Positions 35,355-42,715 of a stretch of 64,000 nt of DNA are shown one piece after another (the stretch's first letter is position 1; every line of letters starts with the position of its first letter). The notes beneath the pieces were generated by a model. It did no database searches and was not told the DNA's origin. It was given only the letters and a program-made list of their open reading frames with translations. The translations under genes and the position numbers were made by a program. This stretch comes from Polaromonas sp. (GTDB lineage: Bacteria > Pseudomonadota > Gammaproteobacteria > Burkholderiales > Burkholderiaceae_C): the NCBI RefSeq assembly GCF_013817205.1, contig NZ_JACDDD010000010.1, forward strand, positions 1-64,000, written 5' to 3'.

Positions 35355-36410
35355 ATGTTCAAAAACGCATCCTCCCTGGCCGTAGCCGCGCTCGCAGCCA
35401 CCACCCTGTTCAGCGCTGTCAGCATCGCCAGTGCTCAAGAGCAGGTCAACCTGTATTCTGCACGCCACTACCAGACCGACGAAGGCATGTACGAGGCCTT
35501 TACCCGTACCACCGGCATCAAAATCAACCGCGTGGACGCCGACGACGCCGGCATTCTGGCAAGACTCAAGGCCGAGGGCGCCGCTTCTCCCGCCGACGTG
35601 ATCCTGCTGGTGGACGCCGCCCGCCTCGCCTCGGCAGATGCCCAGGGCATGTTCCAGCCGATCAAGTCCAAGGTGCTGGACACCGCCATTCCGGCCAATT
35701 TGCGCGCCTCTCCCACCGCTGACGGCGTGACCTGGACCGGCTTTTCGACGCGCGCCCGCGTGGTCGTGTATGACCCGGCACGCGTCAAGGCCACCGACGT
35801 CGACACTTACGAAAAACTGGCCGACCCCAAGCTCAAGGGCCTGCTCTGCACCCGCTCCGGCTCGCACCCCTACAACCTGTCGCTGTTTTCCACCGTGGTC
35901 GAACGCCTGGGCGATGCCAAAGGCGAGGAATGGCTCAAGGGCGTGGTCGCCAACATGGCGCGTGCGCCCAAGGGCGGCGACACCGACCAGATCAAGGCCG
36001 TGGCGTCTGGCGAATGCGGCGTGGCATTGACCAACACCTATTACGTCGCCCGGCTGATCAAGTCCGACAAGATCGATGACAAGGCTGTAATGCAGAAGGT
36101 CAAGGTCATGTTCCCGAACCAGGCCACCACCGGCACCCACGTCAACATCGCTGGCGCGGCCGTCGCCAAACATGCCAAGAACACGGCCAACGCCGTCAAG
36201 TTCATGGAGTTCCTGTCCAGCCCCTTTGCCCAGGACTACTTCGCCAATGGCAACAACGAGTTCCCGGCCAGCAAAGGCGTGACCGTCAACAACCCGGCCA
36301 TCGCCGCCATGGGCGGCGCCAACTTCAAGTCCGAAACCATCCCGCTCGGTGTTGTGGCGAAAAACCAGGTCAAGGTGCAGCAGATGTTGGACCGTGTCGG
36401 GTACAAATAA
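35355..36410 (+). CDS. fbpA: Iron(III) ABC-transporter substrate-binding protein
   Basis: 351 residues. A signal peptide ends near SIASAQ. The mature protein starts EQVNLYSARHYQTDEGMYEA, the FbpA/FutA1 signature in which the first Tyr/His residues bind iron; ALTNTYYVARL supplies the paired Tyr ligands near the C-lobe. The periplasmic protein delivers Fe3+ to an inner-membrane ABC permease, but no fbpB or fbpC is nearby. A GC-rich element and a terminator follow immediately, so it is monocistronic. A candidate Fur box precedes it. Confidence 0.9.
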   Translation: MFKNASSLAVAALAATTLFSAVSIASAQEQVNLYSARHYQTDEGMYEAFTRTTGIKINRVDADDAGILARLKAEGAASPADVILLVDAARLASADAQGMFQPIKSKVLDTAIPANLRASPTADGVTWTGFSTRARVVVYDPARVKATDVDTYEKLADPKLKGLLCTRSGSHPYNLSLFSTVVERLGDAKGEEWLKGVVANMARAPKGGDTDQIKAVASGECGVALTNTYYVARLIKSDKIDDKAVMQKVKVMFPNQATTGTHVNIAGAAVAKHAKNTANAVKFMEFLSSPFAQDYFANGNNEFPASKGVTVNNPAIAAMGGANFKSETIPLGVVAKNQVKVQQMLDRVGYK

Positions 36411-36500
36411 AGCCCCCACGTTCGCTCGCTGCGCGTAGCTCTCTGCCCCCCAAGGGGGCGCTGCGCCTGCGGGCCGGCGGAGCCGAACCCGCGGCGCCTG
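36411..36500 (+). repeat. GC-rich palindromic intergenic element, copy B
   Basis: It starts AGCCCCCACG and contains GCTCGCTGCGC, CCCCCCAAGGGGGC and CGGGCCGGCGGAGCC. The same ordered set recurs between genes in many Comamonadaceae genomes. It follows the fbpA stop directly. Copy A at 31037 is the reverse-orientation relative. Confidence 0.7.
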
Positions 36501-36523
36501 TTTGAAAGGGCATCCGCCTATCG

Positions 36524-36560
36524 AAAAGCCCGACCATTGATCGATGGTTGGGCTTTTTTT
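36524..36560. terminator. Intrinsic terminator downstream of fbpA
   Basis: The stem AAAAGCCCGACCAT/ATGGTTGGGCTTTT with a TGATCG loop (one G-T pair) ends in a T tract. It closes the fbpA unit. Confidence 0.88.
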
Positions 36561-36582
36561 ATGCCCGATAATCCGTGTTGAC

Positions 36583-36600
36583 GTTGACGTTCACGTCAAC
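36583..36600. promoter_or_regulatory. LiuR-like palindromic operator upstream of the SDR gene
   Basis: GTTGACGTTCACGTCAAC is a perfect palindrome apart from its 2-nt centre, 43 bp before the ATG. It matches the TTGACGT..ACGTCAA shape of operators for the MerR-family regulator LiuR, which controls branched-chain amino acid breakdown in proteobacteria. The regulator is not in the window. Confidence 0.65.
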
Positions 36601-36643
36601 TCCCCAACGCCCCTCTCCCTTTCACACTTCCTAAGGAATTCTC

Positions 36644-37402
36644 ATGGACATCGCAGGCAAAGTATTCATCGTCACCGGCGGCGCGTCGGGCCTGGGCGAA
36701 GGCACGGCACGCATGCTGGCAGCCGAAGGCGGCAAGGTCGTGATCGCCGACATGCAGGTTGAAAAAGGCGAAGCAATTGCGAAAGACATCGGCGGGGCCT
36801 TCGTCAAGTGCGACGTCAGCCAGGAAGCCGACGGCCAGGCTGTCGTCGCCAAGGCTGTGTCCATGGGCAAATTGATGGGCCTGGTCAACTGTGCCGGCAT
36901 TGCGCCCGCGGAAAAAACCGTGGGCAAGAACGGCGCGCACAAGCTCGACGTGTTCAGCAAAACCATCATGGTCAACCTGATCGGCAGCTTCAACATGATT
37001 CGCCTGGCCGCTGACGCGATGTGCAAGAACGAGCCCGAAGCCACCGGCGAGCGCGGCGTGATGATTTCCACCGCATCCGTTGCGGCTTACGACGGCCAGA
37101 TCGGCCAGGCCGCCTACAGCGCCTCCAAGGGCGGCATTGTTGGCATGACCTTGCCCATCGCGCGCGACCTGGCACGCAACGGTATCCGCAACATGACCAT
37201 CGCCCCCGGCATCTTCGGCACACCGATGATGTTCGGTATGCCGCAGGAGGTGCAGGACTCGCTGGCGGCATCGGTGCCCTTCCCCAGCCGTCTAGGCACG
37301 CCGCAAGATTACGCCAAACTGGCGCAGCACATCTTTGAAAACGACATGCTCAACGGCGAGGTAATTCGCCTTGACGGCGCGATTCGCCTGGCGCCGCGCT
37401 AA
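36644..37402 (+). CDS. Short-chain dehydrogenase, 3-hydroxy(-2-methyl)acyl-CoA type
   Basis: 252 residues, classical [22 protein letters not shown] binds the coenzyme, followed by [13 protein letters not shown], the catalytic Ser in [12 protein letters not shown], and YSASKGG (Tyr and Lys). The sequence is most like type II/HSD17B10-like 3-hydroxyacyl-CoA dehydrogenases ([13 protein letters not shown]... then [16 protein letters not shown]), which oxidise 3-hydroxy-2-methylbutyryl-CoA in isoleucine breakdown. The LiuR-like operator supports that role. The stop overlaps the convergent LysR gene by 4 bp. Confidence 0.87.
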   Translation: MDIAGKVFIVTGGASGLGEGTARMLAAEGGKVVIADMQVEKGEAIAKDIGGAFVKCDVSQEADGQAVVAKAVSMGKLMGLVNCAGIAPAEKTVGKNGAHKLDVFSKTIMVNLIGSFNMIRLAADAMCKNEPEATGERGVMISTASVAAYDGQIGQAAYSASKGGIVGMTLPIARDLARNGIRNMTIAPGIFGTPMMFGMPQEVQDSLAASVPFPSRLGTPQDYAKLAQHIFENDMLNGEVIRLDGAIRLAPR

Positions 37403-38319
37403 GCCCCCGTACGCACGGCTGCCAGCTTTTCCTCGAACAGCGCGGCCAGCCGGTCGATGACTTCGGTCACCCGCGCTGGCACATAACGCCTGCTGGGCAG
37501 CACAACGTAAAGGGGTGCGGGCTCACCCTGATACCCGGGAAACAGCCGCACCAGTGCGCCGCAAGCCAGCGCCGCTGTCAAACCCAGTTCCGCTTGGTAA
37601 ACAATGCCTCTGCCTTCCACCGCCCATTGTTGGGCGATGGAGGCGTCGTTGCAAGACAAGCGCCCCCGCACCCGCACATCCATTGGCGCGCCATCGGCTT
37701 TGAAATGCCAGGTATCCAGCCGGTGGCCGCGTACGTGATAGACCAGGCACTCATGCTGCGCCAGCTCGCACGGAGAAACTGGCGTGCCACGCTCTGCCAG
37801 ATAAGCCGGGCTGGCGCAGGCCACACGTTGTGCCGGCGCCAACAGCCGCGCTGTGTGGCTGGAGTCGGCCAGCGGCCCGTTGCGCAGCGCCATGTCGATG
37901 CCCTCGCGCACCAAGTCCAGCTGGGCATCACTGACCTGCAGATCGATGCTGATGCCGGGGTTGGACTTGGCGAATTCAGCCAGCCACCAGGCCAGCATCT
38001 CGCGCGCCAGCGCCGCCGCCACCGTGATACGGATAGTTCCGGTCAGACCGTGCGTGCCCACCCGCACCAGCGCCTGACCTTCGGACACCAGTTCCAGCGC
38101 TCGCCGCGCATGGTCGATCATGACCTCGCCCTCTGTGGTGGGCCGCACTGAGCGCGTGGTGCGTTCGAACAGAAGCACACCAATTGACTTCTCCAGCCGC
38201 TTGAGAGCGGCACTAACGGCAGCCGTGCTAAGGCCGCAGCGCTTGCCGGCGGCTGTGAGGCCTCCGGTCTCGGCGATGGCCAAGAGCACGCGCAGGTCGT
38301 CGAGATTGTGAAATTCCAT
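37399..38319 (-). CDS. LysR-family transcriptional regulator
   Basis: 306 residues from the ATG at 38319. N-terminal winged HTH at ~1-62 ([29 protein letters not shown]). The effector-binding part starts at ~90 ([19 protein letters not shown]). The class is the 'CrgA/DmlR' group by its length and the [22 protein letters not shown] block. It diverges from the ggt leader region by ~110 bp and is convergent with the SDR gene; the target is unknown, with ggt the nearest candidate. Confidence 0.87.
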   Translation of the reverse strand: MEFHNLDDLRVLLAIAETGGLTAAGKRCGLSTAAVSAALKRLEKSIGVLLFERTTRSVRPTTEGEVMIDHARRALELVSEGQALVRVGTHGLTGTIRITVAAALAREMLAWWLAEFAKSNPGISIDLQVSDAQLDLVREGIDMALRNGPLADSSHTARLLAPAQRVACASPAYLAERGTPVSPCELAQHECLVYHVRGHRLDTWHFKADGAPMDVRVRGRLSCNDASIAQQWAVEGRGIVYQAELGLTAALACGALVRLFPGYQGEPAPLYVVLPSRRYVPARVTEVIDRLAALFEEKLAAVRTGA

Positions 38320-38429
38320 GGAAGAGTTAATTCTGCTTGCCTGCATTGTGGACCGGCGCCCAGGCTCGTATAGTGAGCGCTGCAGGCCGCGAGCCTGCGC
38401 ACCTTGCCGACCACAACACAGGAGATTCT

Positions 38430-38513
38430 ATGGGCCCCCGTTTCATTTGTTTGTTGCTCTCCAAGGGAGCGTATGCCACGTTTGAGGCCCATCGGCAGGA
38501 GTCAGGGACATGA
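38430..38513 (+). CDS. 27-residue upstream open frame coupled to ggt
   Basis: ATG at 38430 is preceded by CAGGAG with normal spacing. The frame codes MGPRFICLLLSKGAYATFEA followed by seven more residues and ends with TGA at 38511-38513, which overlaps the ggt ATG (ATGA at 38510-38513). This arrangement is typical of translational coupling. The peptide has no recognised domain, although residues 5-12 are hydrophobic. ggt also has its own GGCAGGAG upstream. Whether the peptide is made is unknown. Confidence 0.45.
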   Translation: MGPRFICLLLSKGAYATFEAHRQESGT

Positions 38514-40378
38514 AAAAACCCGTCTTCACCGCCCTCGCCGCGGCCGCCCTGCTTGCGGCCTGCGCCTCAGCGCCCTCCAACTTCAGCTACCAGATCCCCG
38601 CCGACGAGGTAGCACGGGGCAACAAATATCTGCAGCCTGAAGGCTCCTCCGGCTACACCGACAAACCCGGTTGGGCCACCACCAAATATGCCGTCGCTGC
38701 CGCCAACCCGCTGGCCACCGACGCTGGCTACCAGGTCCTCAAAGCCGGCGGCTCAGCCATTGACGCAGCCATTGCCGTGCAGATGGTGCTCACACTGGTC
38801 GAGCCGCAATCAAGCGGCATCGGCGGCGGCGCTTTCCTGCTGCACTCCAGTGGCAGCAAGGTCGAGGCCTTCGACGGCCGCGAAACCGCACCTGCGGCGG
38901 TCGACGAAAAACTCTTCATCGGCGCCGATGGCAAACCGATGGCGTTTATCGACGGCGTGGTCGGCGGCCGCTCTGTCGGCGTGCCGGGCACCGTACGTAT
39001 GCTGGAGATGGCGCACAAGCAGCACGGCAAGCTGCCATGGGCGCAGTTGTTTGCGCCGGCCATCACGCTGGCCGAAGGCGGCTTCACGGTCAGTGCGCGC
39101 CTGGCCACCCTGCTCAAGACCGAGCCACATCTGAAAAAAGACCCGGTTGCGGCGGCCTATTTTTACAAGCCCACCGGTGAGCCCCTCGATGTGGGCACCA
39201 GACTGCGCAACCAGCCGCTGGCCGACGTGCTGAAGAAAATTGCCGCCAGCGGCTCCAAAGGTTTGCTTGAAGGCGAGGTTGCGCAAGCCATCGTCGACAA
39301 GGTGCAAAAACACCCGACCAACCCTGGCAAGCTGAGCATGGCCGACCTGGCGGGTTACCAGGTCAAAACGCGCGACCCGATCTGCCACGACTACCGAGCC
39401 CAAGCACGCGACTACCGCATCTGCGGCATGCCGCCCCCCAGCTCAGGCGCCATTGCTGTTGGGCAAATTCTCGGCATTCTGAACAACACCAACGCAGCCA
39501 AGCTGCCGCTGGGCACAGGATCAGGCGGCGTCCCAGGCACCGTCGGAGCCGCACCGTCCGCCGACTGGCTGCACCTGTACACCGAGGCCTCGCGCCTGGC
39601 CTTTGCCGACCGCGCGCAGTACCTGGGCGACCCAGACTTTGTGCAGCCTCCGGGCGGCAGCTGGATGAGCCTGCTGGCACCCGCCTACCTGGCGGAGCGC
39701 GCCAAGCTGATCGCGCAGGAGCCTAACGGTCAAAGCATGAAAACCGCCAAACCGGGCGTTCCCGGCACGGTGAAACTTGCCTACGCACCCATGCCCGACC
39801 AGCCCGAGTACGGCACCTCGCACATCAGCATCGTCGATGGCTATGGCAATGCCGTGGCCATGACCACGACGATTGAAGACGCGTTTGGCTCACGCCAGAT
39901 GGTCCGAGGCTTCCTGCTCAACAACGAGTTGACCGACTTCAGCTACGCACCCACCGACGCTGACGGCAAACCAGTTGCCAACCGCGTTCAGCCCAACAAG
40001 CGGCCGCGTTCGTCCATGGCACCTACGCTGGTGTTTGACAAAGCCACCGGCCAACTCGTGATGAGCGGCGGCAGCCCGGGCGGTGCGCTGATCATTCACT
40101 ACACCGCCAAGACGCTGTACGGCGTTCTGAACTGGGGAATGATGCCGCAGCAGGCGATCAACCTGCCCAACTTCGCCTCACTCAACGGCCCGACGCTGCT
40201 GGAAGAAAAACGTTTCTCGCCAGACACCGTCGAGGCTTTGAAATCCCGTGGTGCAGAAGTGCGCGAGATGAACATGACCAGCGGCCTGCAGGCGATTGCC
40301 CGCGGCCAGGCACATGGCACACCGATGCTGCTGGGCGGCGCCGATCCGCGCCGTGAAGGCGTGGTGATGGGTGACTGA
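38510..40378 (+). CDS. ggt: γ-Glutamyltransferase
   Basis: 622 residues. A signal sequence with a lipobox (LLAACAS) suggests a lipoprotein, less common than the soluble periplasmic form. The large subunit region starts near ASGGNAIDAAIA-like GGSAIDAAIAVQMVLTLVEP. The autoprocessing nucleophile is Thr436 in EYGTSHISIVDGYGNAVAM. Family blocks MPPPSSG and LLNNELTDFSYAP and GGSPGGALII complete the active site. The enzyme hydrolyses or transfers the γ-glutamyl group of glutathione. A strong terminator follows; a dispersed-repeat copy lies at the 3' end. Confidence 0.93.
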   Translation: MKKPVFTALAAAALLAACASAPSNFSYQIPADEVARGNKYLQPEGSSGYTDKPGWATTKYAVAAANPLATDAGYQVLKAGGSAIDAAIAVQMVLTLVEPQSSGIGGGAFLLHSSGSKVEAFDGRETAPAAVDEKLFIGADGKPMAFIDGVVGGRSVGVPGTVRMLEMAHKQHGKLPWAQLFAPAITLAEGGFTVSARLATLLKTEPHLKKDPVAAAYFYKPTGEPLDVGTRLRNQPLADVLKKIAASGSKGLLEGEVAQAIVDKVQKHPTNPGKLSMADLAGYQVKTRDPICHDYRAQARDYRICGMPPPSSGAIAVGQILGILNNTNAAKLPLGTGSGGVPGTVGAAPSADWLHLYTEASRLAFADRAQYLGDPDFVQPPGGSWMSLLAPAYLAERAKLIAQEPNGQSMKTAKPGVPGTVKLAYAPMPDQPEYGTSHISIVDGYGNAVAMTTTIEDAFGSRQMVRGFLLNNELTDFSYAPTDADGKPVANRVQPNKRPRSSMAPTLVFDKATGQLVMSGGSPGGALIIHYTAKTLYGVLNWGMMPQQAINLPNFASLNGPTLLEEKRFSPDTVEALKSRGAEVREMNMTSGLQAIARGQAHGTPMLLGGADPRREGVVMGD

Positions 40379-40383
40379 GAGCA

Positions 40384-40438
40384 AAAAACGACTTGCGCCC
40401 ATATTCCACGGGCGCAAGTAGCTACATTTTTAATAGCA
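40384..40438 (+). repeat. Dispersed repeat, copy 9 (3' of ggt)
   Basis: Forward copy: AAAACGACTTGCGCCC, CACGGGCGCAAGTAGCTACA, TTTTTAATAGCAGATCAA. It starts 6 bp after the ggt stop. Confidence 0.85.
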
Positions 40439-40444
40439 GATCAA

Positions 40445-40475
40445 GCTGGCCGGCGGCTTTGCCGGCCAGTTTTTC
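40445..40475 (+). terminator. Intrinsic terminator after ggt
   Basis: The stem CTGGCCGGC/GCCGGCCAG with a GGCTTT loop is followed by TTTTTC. Confidence 0.9.
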
Positions 40476-40481
40476 TTTTTC

Positions 40482-40857
40482 CGTTTCGCCGGTGCACCTT
40501 GGTTCGAGGGGCGAATAGGCTGGCCTTCAGAAGTTAGCCGCCATCGCCAAACACGCTTAGGGCGACGTCCGGCCACACGATCACAGCCGTCCCTGGGACC
40601 GCTAACAACACACTCACAAAGATGACGGGCGCGCCAGTCAGGTGGCCTGAAGGGGGGGTTCCTTCACAGCCATACCCCGCGCATATTGCCCGGAGGTCCC
40701 GATTCGCGCGTAGCCTGAAACCATCTGAGCGCCCAACCAACCGCGGTCCGCGCCCTCACCCAAACAATCTGCGCGGGCACGTACGATTTCGCACATCCGT
40801 CTGCCCGCCTCCGGCCATAAGCTGCAGCTGTCTTCAACCACCATCGAAAGAACAGCC
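40482..40857. other. Region without an intact gene; possible gene remnants
   Basis: No frame here matches a family over useful length. On the minus strand a hydrophobic stretch near 40540-40640 (FVSVLLAVPGTAVIVWPDVA) resembles the end of a membrane transporter, but it is short and isolated. Next to it lies a clearly decayed Crp/Fnr gene, so this is probably eroded sequence. Confidence 0.4.
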
Positions 40858-41541
40858 ATGAACAGGATTACAAAACGAGTGGCTCGCCACCGACCGACGA
40901 GGCGATTGAGCGCGTGGCACGCGTCTGTTCATGGCGGCGGTATGAGGCCGGCCAGGCCGTCATCACGCGCAGTTCAGTGAGTTGCGATCTCTGCTTTCTT
41001 ATCTCGGGTCGGGTACGTGCAACCGTTTACACCGCCTCGGGCAGGCAGGTCACTTTCCGCGACCTGGCCGAGGGCGAGACAGTCGGCGCCATCGCGGCCG
41101 TTGACGGCGGGCCGCGTTCGGTCGATGTCGTGGCGCTGACGGAGGTGCTCGTCGCCGTGATGACGCCGCCGGATCTCAACGCCCTCTTGCGCGAAAACCC
41201 TCTCGTCGCCGAACGGTTCACCCAACACCTCGTTCAGCTCATTCGCCGCCTGACCGAGACCGTCATTGAACTGAGCACCTTGGGCGTCGTGAACCGCATC
41301 CACGCCGACTTGCTCCGACTGGCGCGCGAGGCCGGCGCGGAGCCGACCGGCCCCTGCGTGTTAGCCCGCGCCACGCCACGCGGACATCGCCGCGCGGGCC
41401 AGCACGACACGCGAGCAGGTTACGCGCGAACTGTCTTCACTGGCCAAGCTGGGCCTGGTGGTCAAGCATCCGGACGGCATGCTGATCTGCGATGTGACCA
41501 CACTTGAGCGCATGGTGGAGCGGGCGAGCTACGATGCGTGA
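40858..41541 (+). pseudogene. Decayed Crp/Fnr-family regulator (several frameshifts)
   Basis: Family similarity is spread over several frames. The main frame (40914-41364) encodes the cyclic-nucleotide-binding-like domain (SCDLCFLISGRVRATVYTAS, FRDLAEGETVGAIAAVDGG) and the dimer helix. The DNA-binding helix-turn-helix continues in the next frame from ~41371 (HADIAARASTTREQVTRELS, SLAKLGLVVKHPDGMLI) to a stop at 41539-41541. The N-terminus also changes frame: an ATG at 40858 opens MNRITK, but DEAIERVARVCSW lies in the main frame. At least two, perhaps three, indels break the gene. Confidence 0.8.
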
Positions 41542-41545
41542 TTCA

Positions 41546-41606
41546 AAGTAAAAAGTGGTCTGCGCCCTTTACCGACTGGCGCATGCAGCTACCATTTTTA
41601 TAGCTT
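41546..41606 (+). repeat. Dispersed repeat, copy 10 (intergenic)
   Basis: Forward copy with divergent left end: TGGTCTGCGCCC, GACTGGCGCATGC, AGCTACCATTTTTATAGCT. It lies just after the Crp/Fnr pseudogene and abuts a different palindromic element. Confidence 0.82.
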
Positions 41607-41607
41607 T

Positions 41608-41697
41608 TTTGTCATTGCGGACTTGATCCGCAATCCACGCCGGCATATGCGCGAGAGTAGTTGATGCACGTGGATCCCGGATCAAGAATGGAATGAC
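41608..41697. repeat. ~90-bp palindromic element (REP-like)
   Basis: GTCATTGCGGACTTGATCCG at the left and its partner ATTCTTGATCCGGGATCCAC-type sequence at the right form a long imperfect inverted repeat around a ~25-nt centre. Elements with the frame pattern of TCATTGC..GATCCGCAATCC..GGATCCCGGATCAAG..GAATGAC are widespread in proteobacteria. This copy lies in the gap between the pseudogene and yihY. Confidence 0.75.
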
Positions 41698-41711
41698 ACT
41701 GCGGGCCTCAC

Positions 41712-42620
41712 TCAGCCCGTTCGCATCGGCTCGGCCGGCGCATCCTGCTTCGCGGTGCCTACACGCTCGTACTCCGAGATCACCTGCGCGCCCAGCAGCA
41801 GCAGGGTGGCCGCGATTTCCAGGCTGAGCAACACCACGATGGAGGTGGTGAGCGAGCCGTACACCAGGCCCACCTGCGACAGGGTTCCGAAGTACCAGAC
41901 CAGCAGGTGCCGCGTCACCTCCCAGAGCAATGCCGCCGTGATGCCGCCTATCAGCGCGTGGCGCAGTGACGGCTTGCCGACCGGCATCACCATGTAGACC
42001 GAGGTCAATACAAAAATCTCTCCGCCGAGTCCGAGCAGGTAGAGCAGCACGCCGGAAAATCCATCGAGCGACCAGCTGGTGCCGAAAAACTCGATACTTT
42101 GGTCGCCCAGCGCCGCAAAACTGCCCGAGACTAGCGTGACCAGAATCAGGCCGGCCCCCAGACACAGGATGTAAACATAGGGCAGGATGGCCGACACCAG
42201 AAAATGGCGGCGCCGAATGGCCACTCGGTGCAAAAAGATCACCGACATCGCGTTTTCCAGCACGGTGAAGGCCAGCGAGCTGAAAAACAGCATGGTGATC
42301 AGCAGCACCCAACCCATCAGCTCGCGGTGCGCCAGAAAATTTTTCAGCTCGCCGACGATGAAGTCGGACTGCCCGGGTGCTAGCCAGCCGATGTAGCGGC
42401 CCAGCGCCTCCAGCAGCTCCGACTGGTCCACCACATGCGACAGTGCAATCGCCATCAGGATCAGCAGCGGAATGATGGACAGCAAGGCGTAATAAGCCAC
42501 GGCACCGGCCAGCAGCAGTCCCTGGTTGGCGCGAAAACCCAGCAGCACCCTCAAGGCAAAAGTGCCGGGGTGGCGGATCACATAGGCAGCTTTGGGGCCA
42601 GGAGTCATTGGTGAGGTCAT
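41712..42620 (-). CDS. YihY/UPF0761 family membrane protein
   Basis: 302 residues with about six membrane segments, YihY (formerly annotated RNase BN) family: GAVAYYALLSIIPLLILMAI in the first, LLITMLFFSSLAFTVLENAM, and ALIGGITAALLWEVTRHLL in later helices. No ribonuclease function is supported for this family; transport is suspected. Dispersed repeats flank the gene at both ends (copy 10 downstream, copy 11 upstream). Confidence 0.88.
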   Translation of the reverse strand: MTSPMTPGPKAAYVIRHPGTFALRVLLGFRANQGLLLAGAVAYYALLSIIPLLILMAIALSHVVDQSELLEALGRYIGWLAPGQSDFIVGELKNFLAHRELMGWVLLITMLFFSSLAFTVLENAMSVIFLHRVAIRRRHFLVSAILPYVYILCLGAGLILVTLVSGSFAALGDQSIEFFGTSWSLDGFSGVLLYLLGLGGEIFVLTSVYMVMPVGKPSLRHALIGGITAALLWEVTRHLLVWYFGTLSQVGLVYGSLTTSIVVLLSLEIAATLLLLGAQVISEYERVGTAKQDAPAEPMRTG

Positions 42621-42635
42621 TTTTTAACAATAAAA

Positions 42636-42690
42636 AACTGCCTCAAACCCTTATTGCACGGGCGCCAGCAGCTATATTTATCATAGCAAA
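42636..42690 (+). repeat. Dispersed repeat, copy 11 (between yihY and acyl-CoA synthetase gene)
   Basis: Forward copy: ACTGCCTCAAACCCTTATTG, CACGGGCGCCAGC, AGCTATATTTATCATAGCAA. It lies 26 bp from the acyl-CoA synthetase stop. Confidence 0.85.
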
Positions 42691-42715
42691 TATACCTGCC
42701 ACAGACGCCCTGGCA

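Noticed and set aside
41712-42620. Ribonuclease BN
   Set aside because: This is an old label for YihY; RNase BN activity belongs to a different (RNase Z-type) protein and the sequence here is an integral membrane protein.
41569-42630. A 353-residue frame over yihY including the REP-like element
   Set aside because: The reading belongs to the alternate frame of yihY plus the palindromic element (VIPFLIRDP and WIADQVRND are translations of that element).
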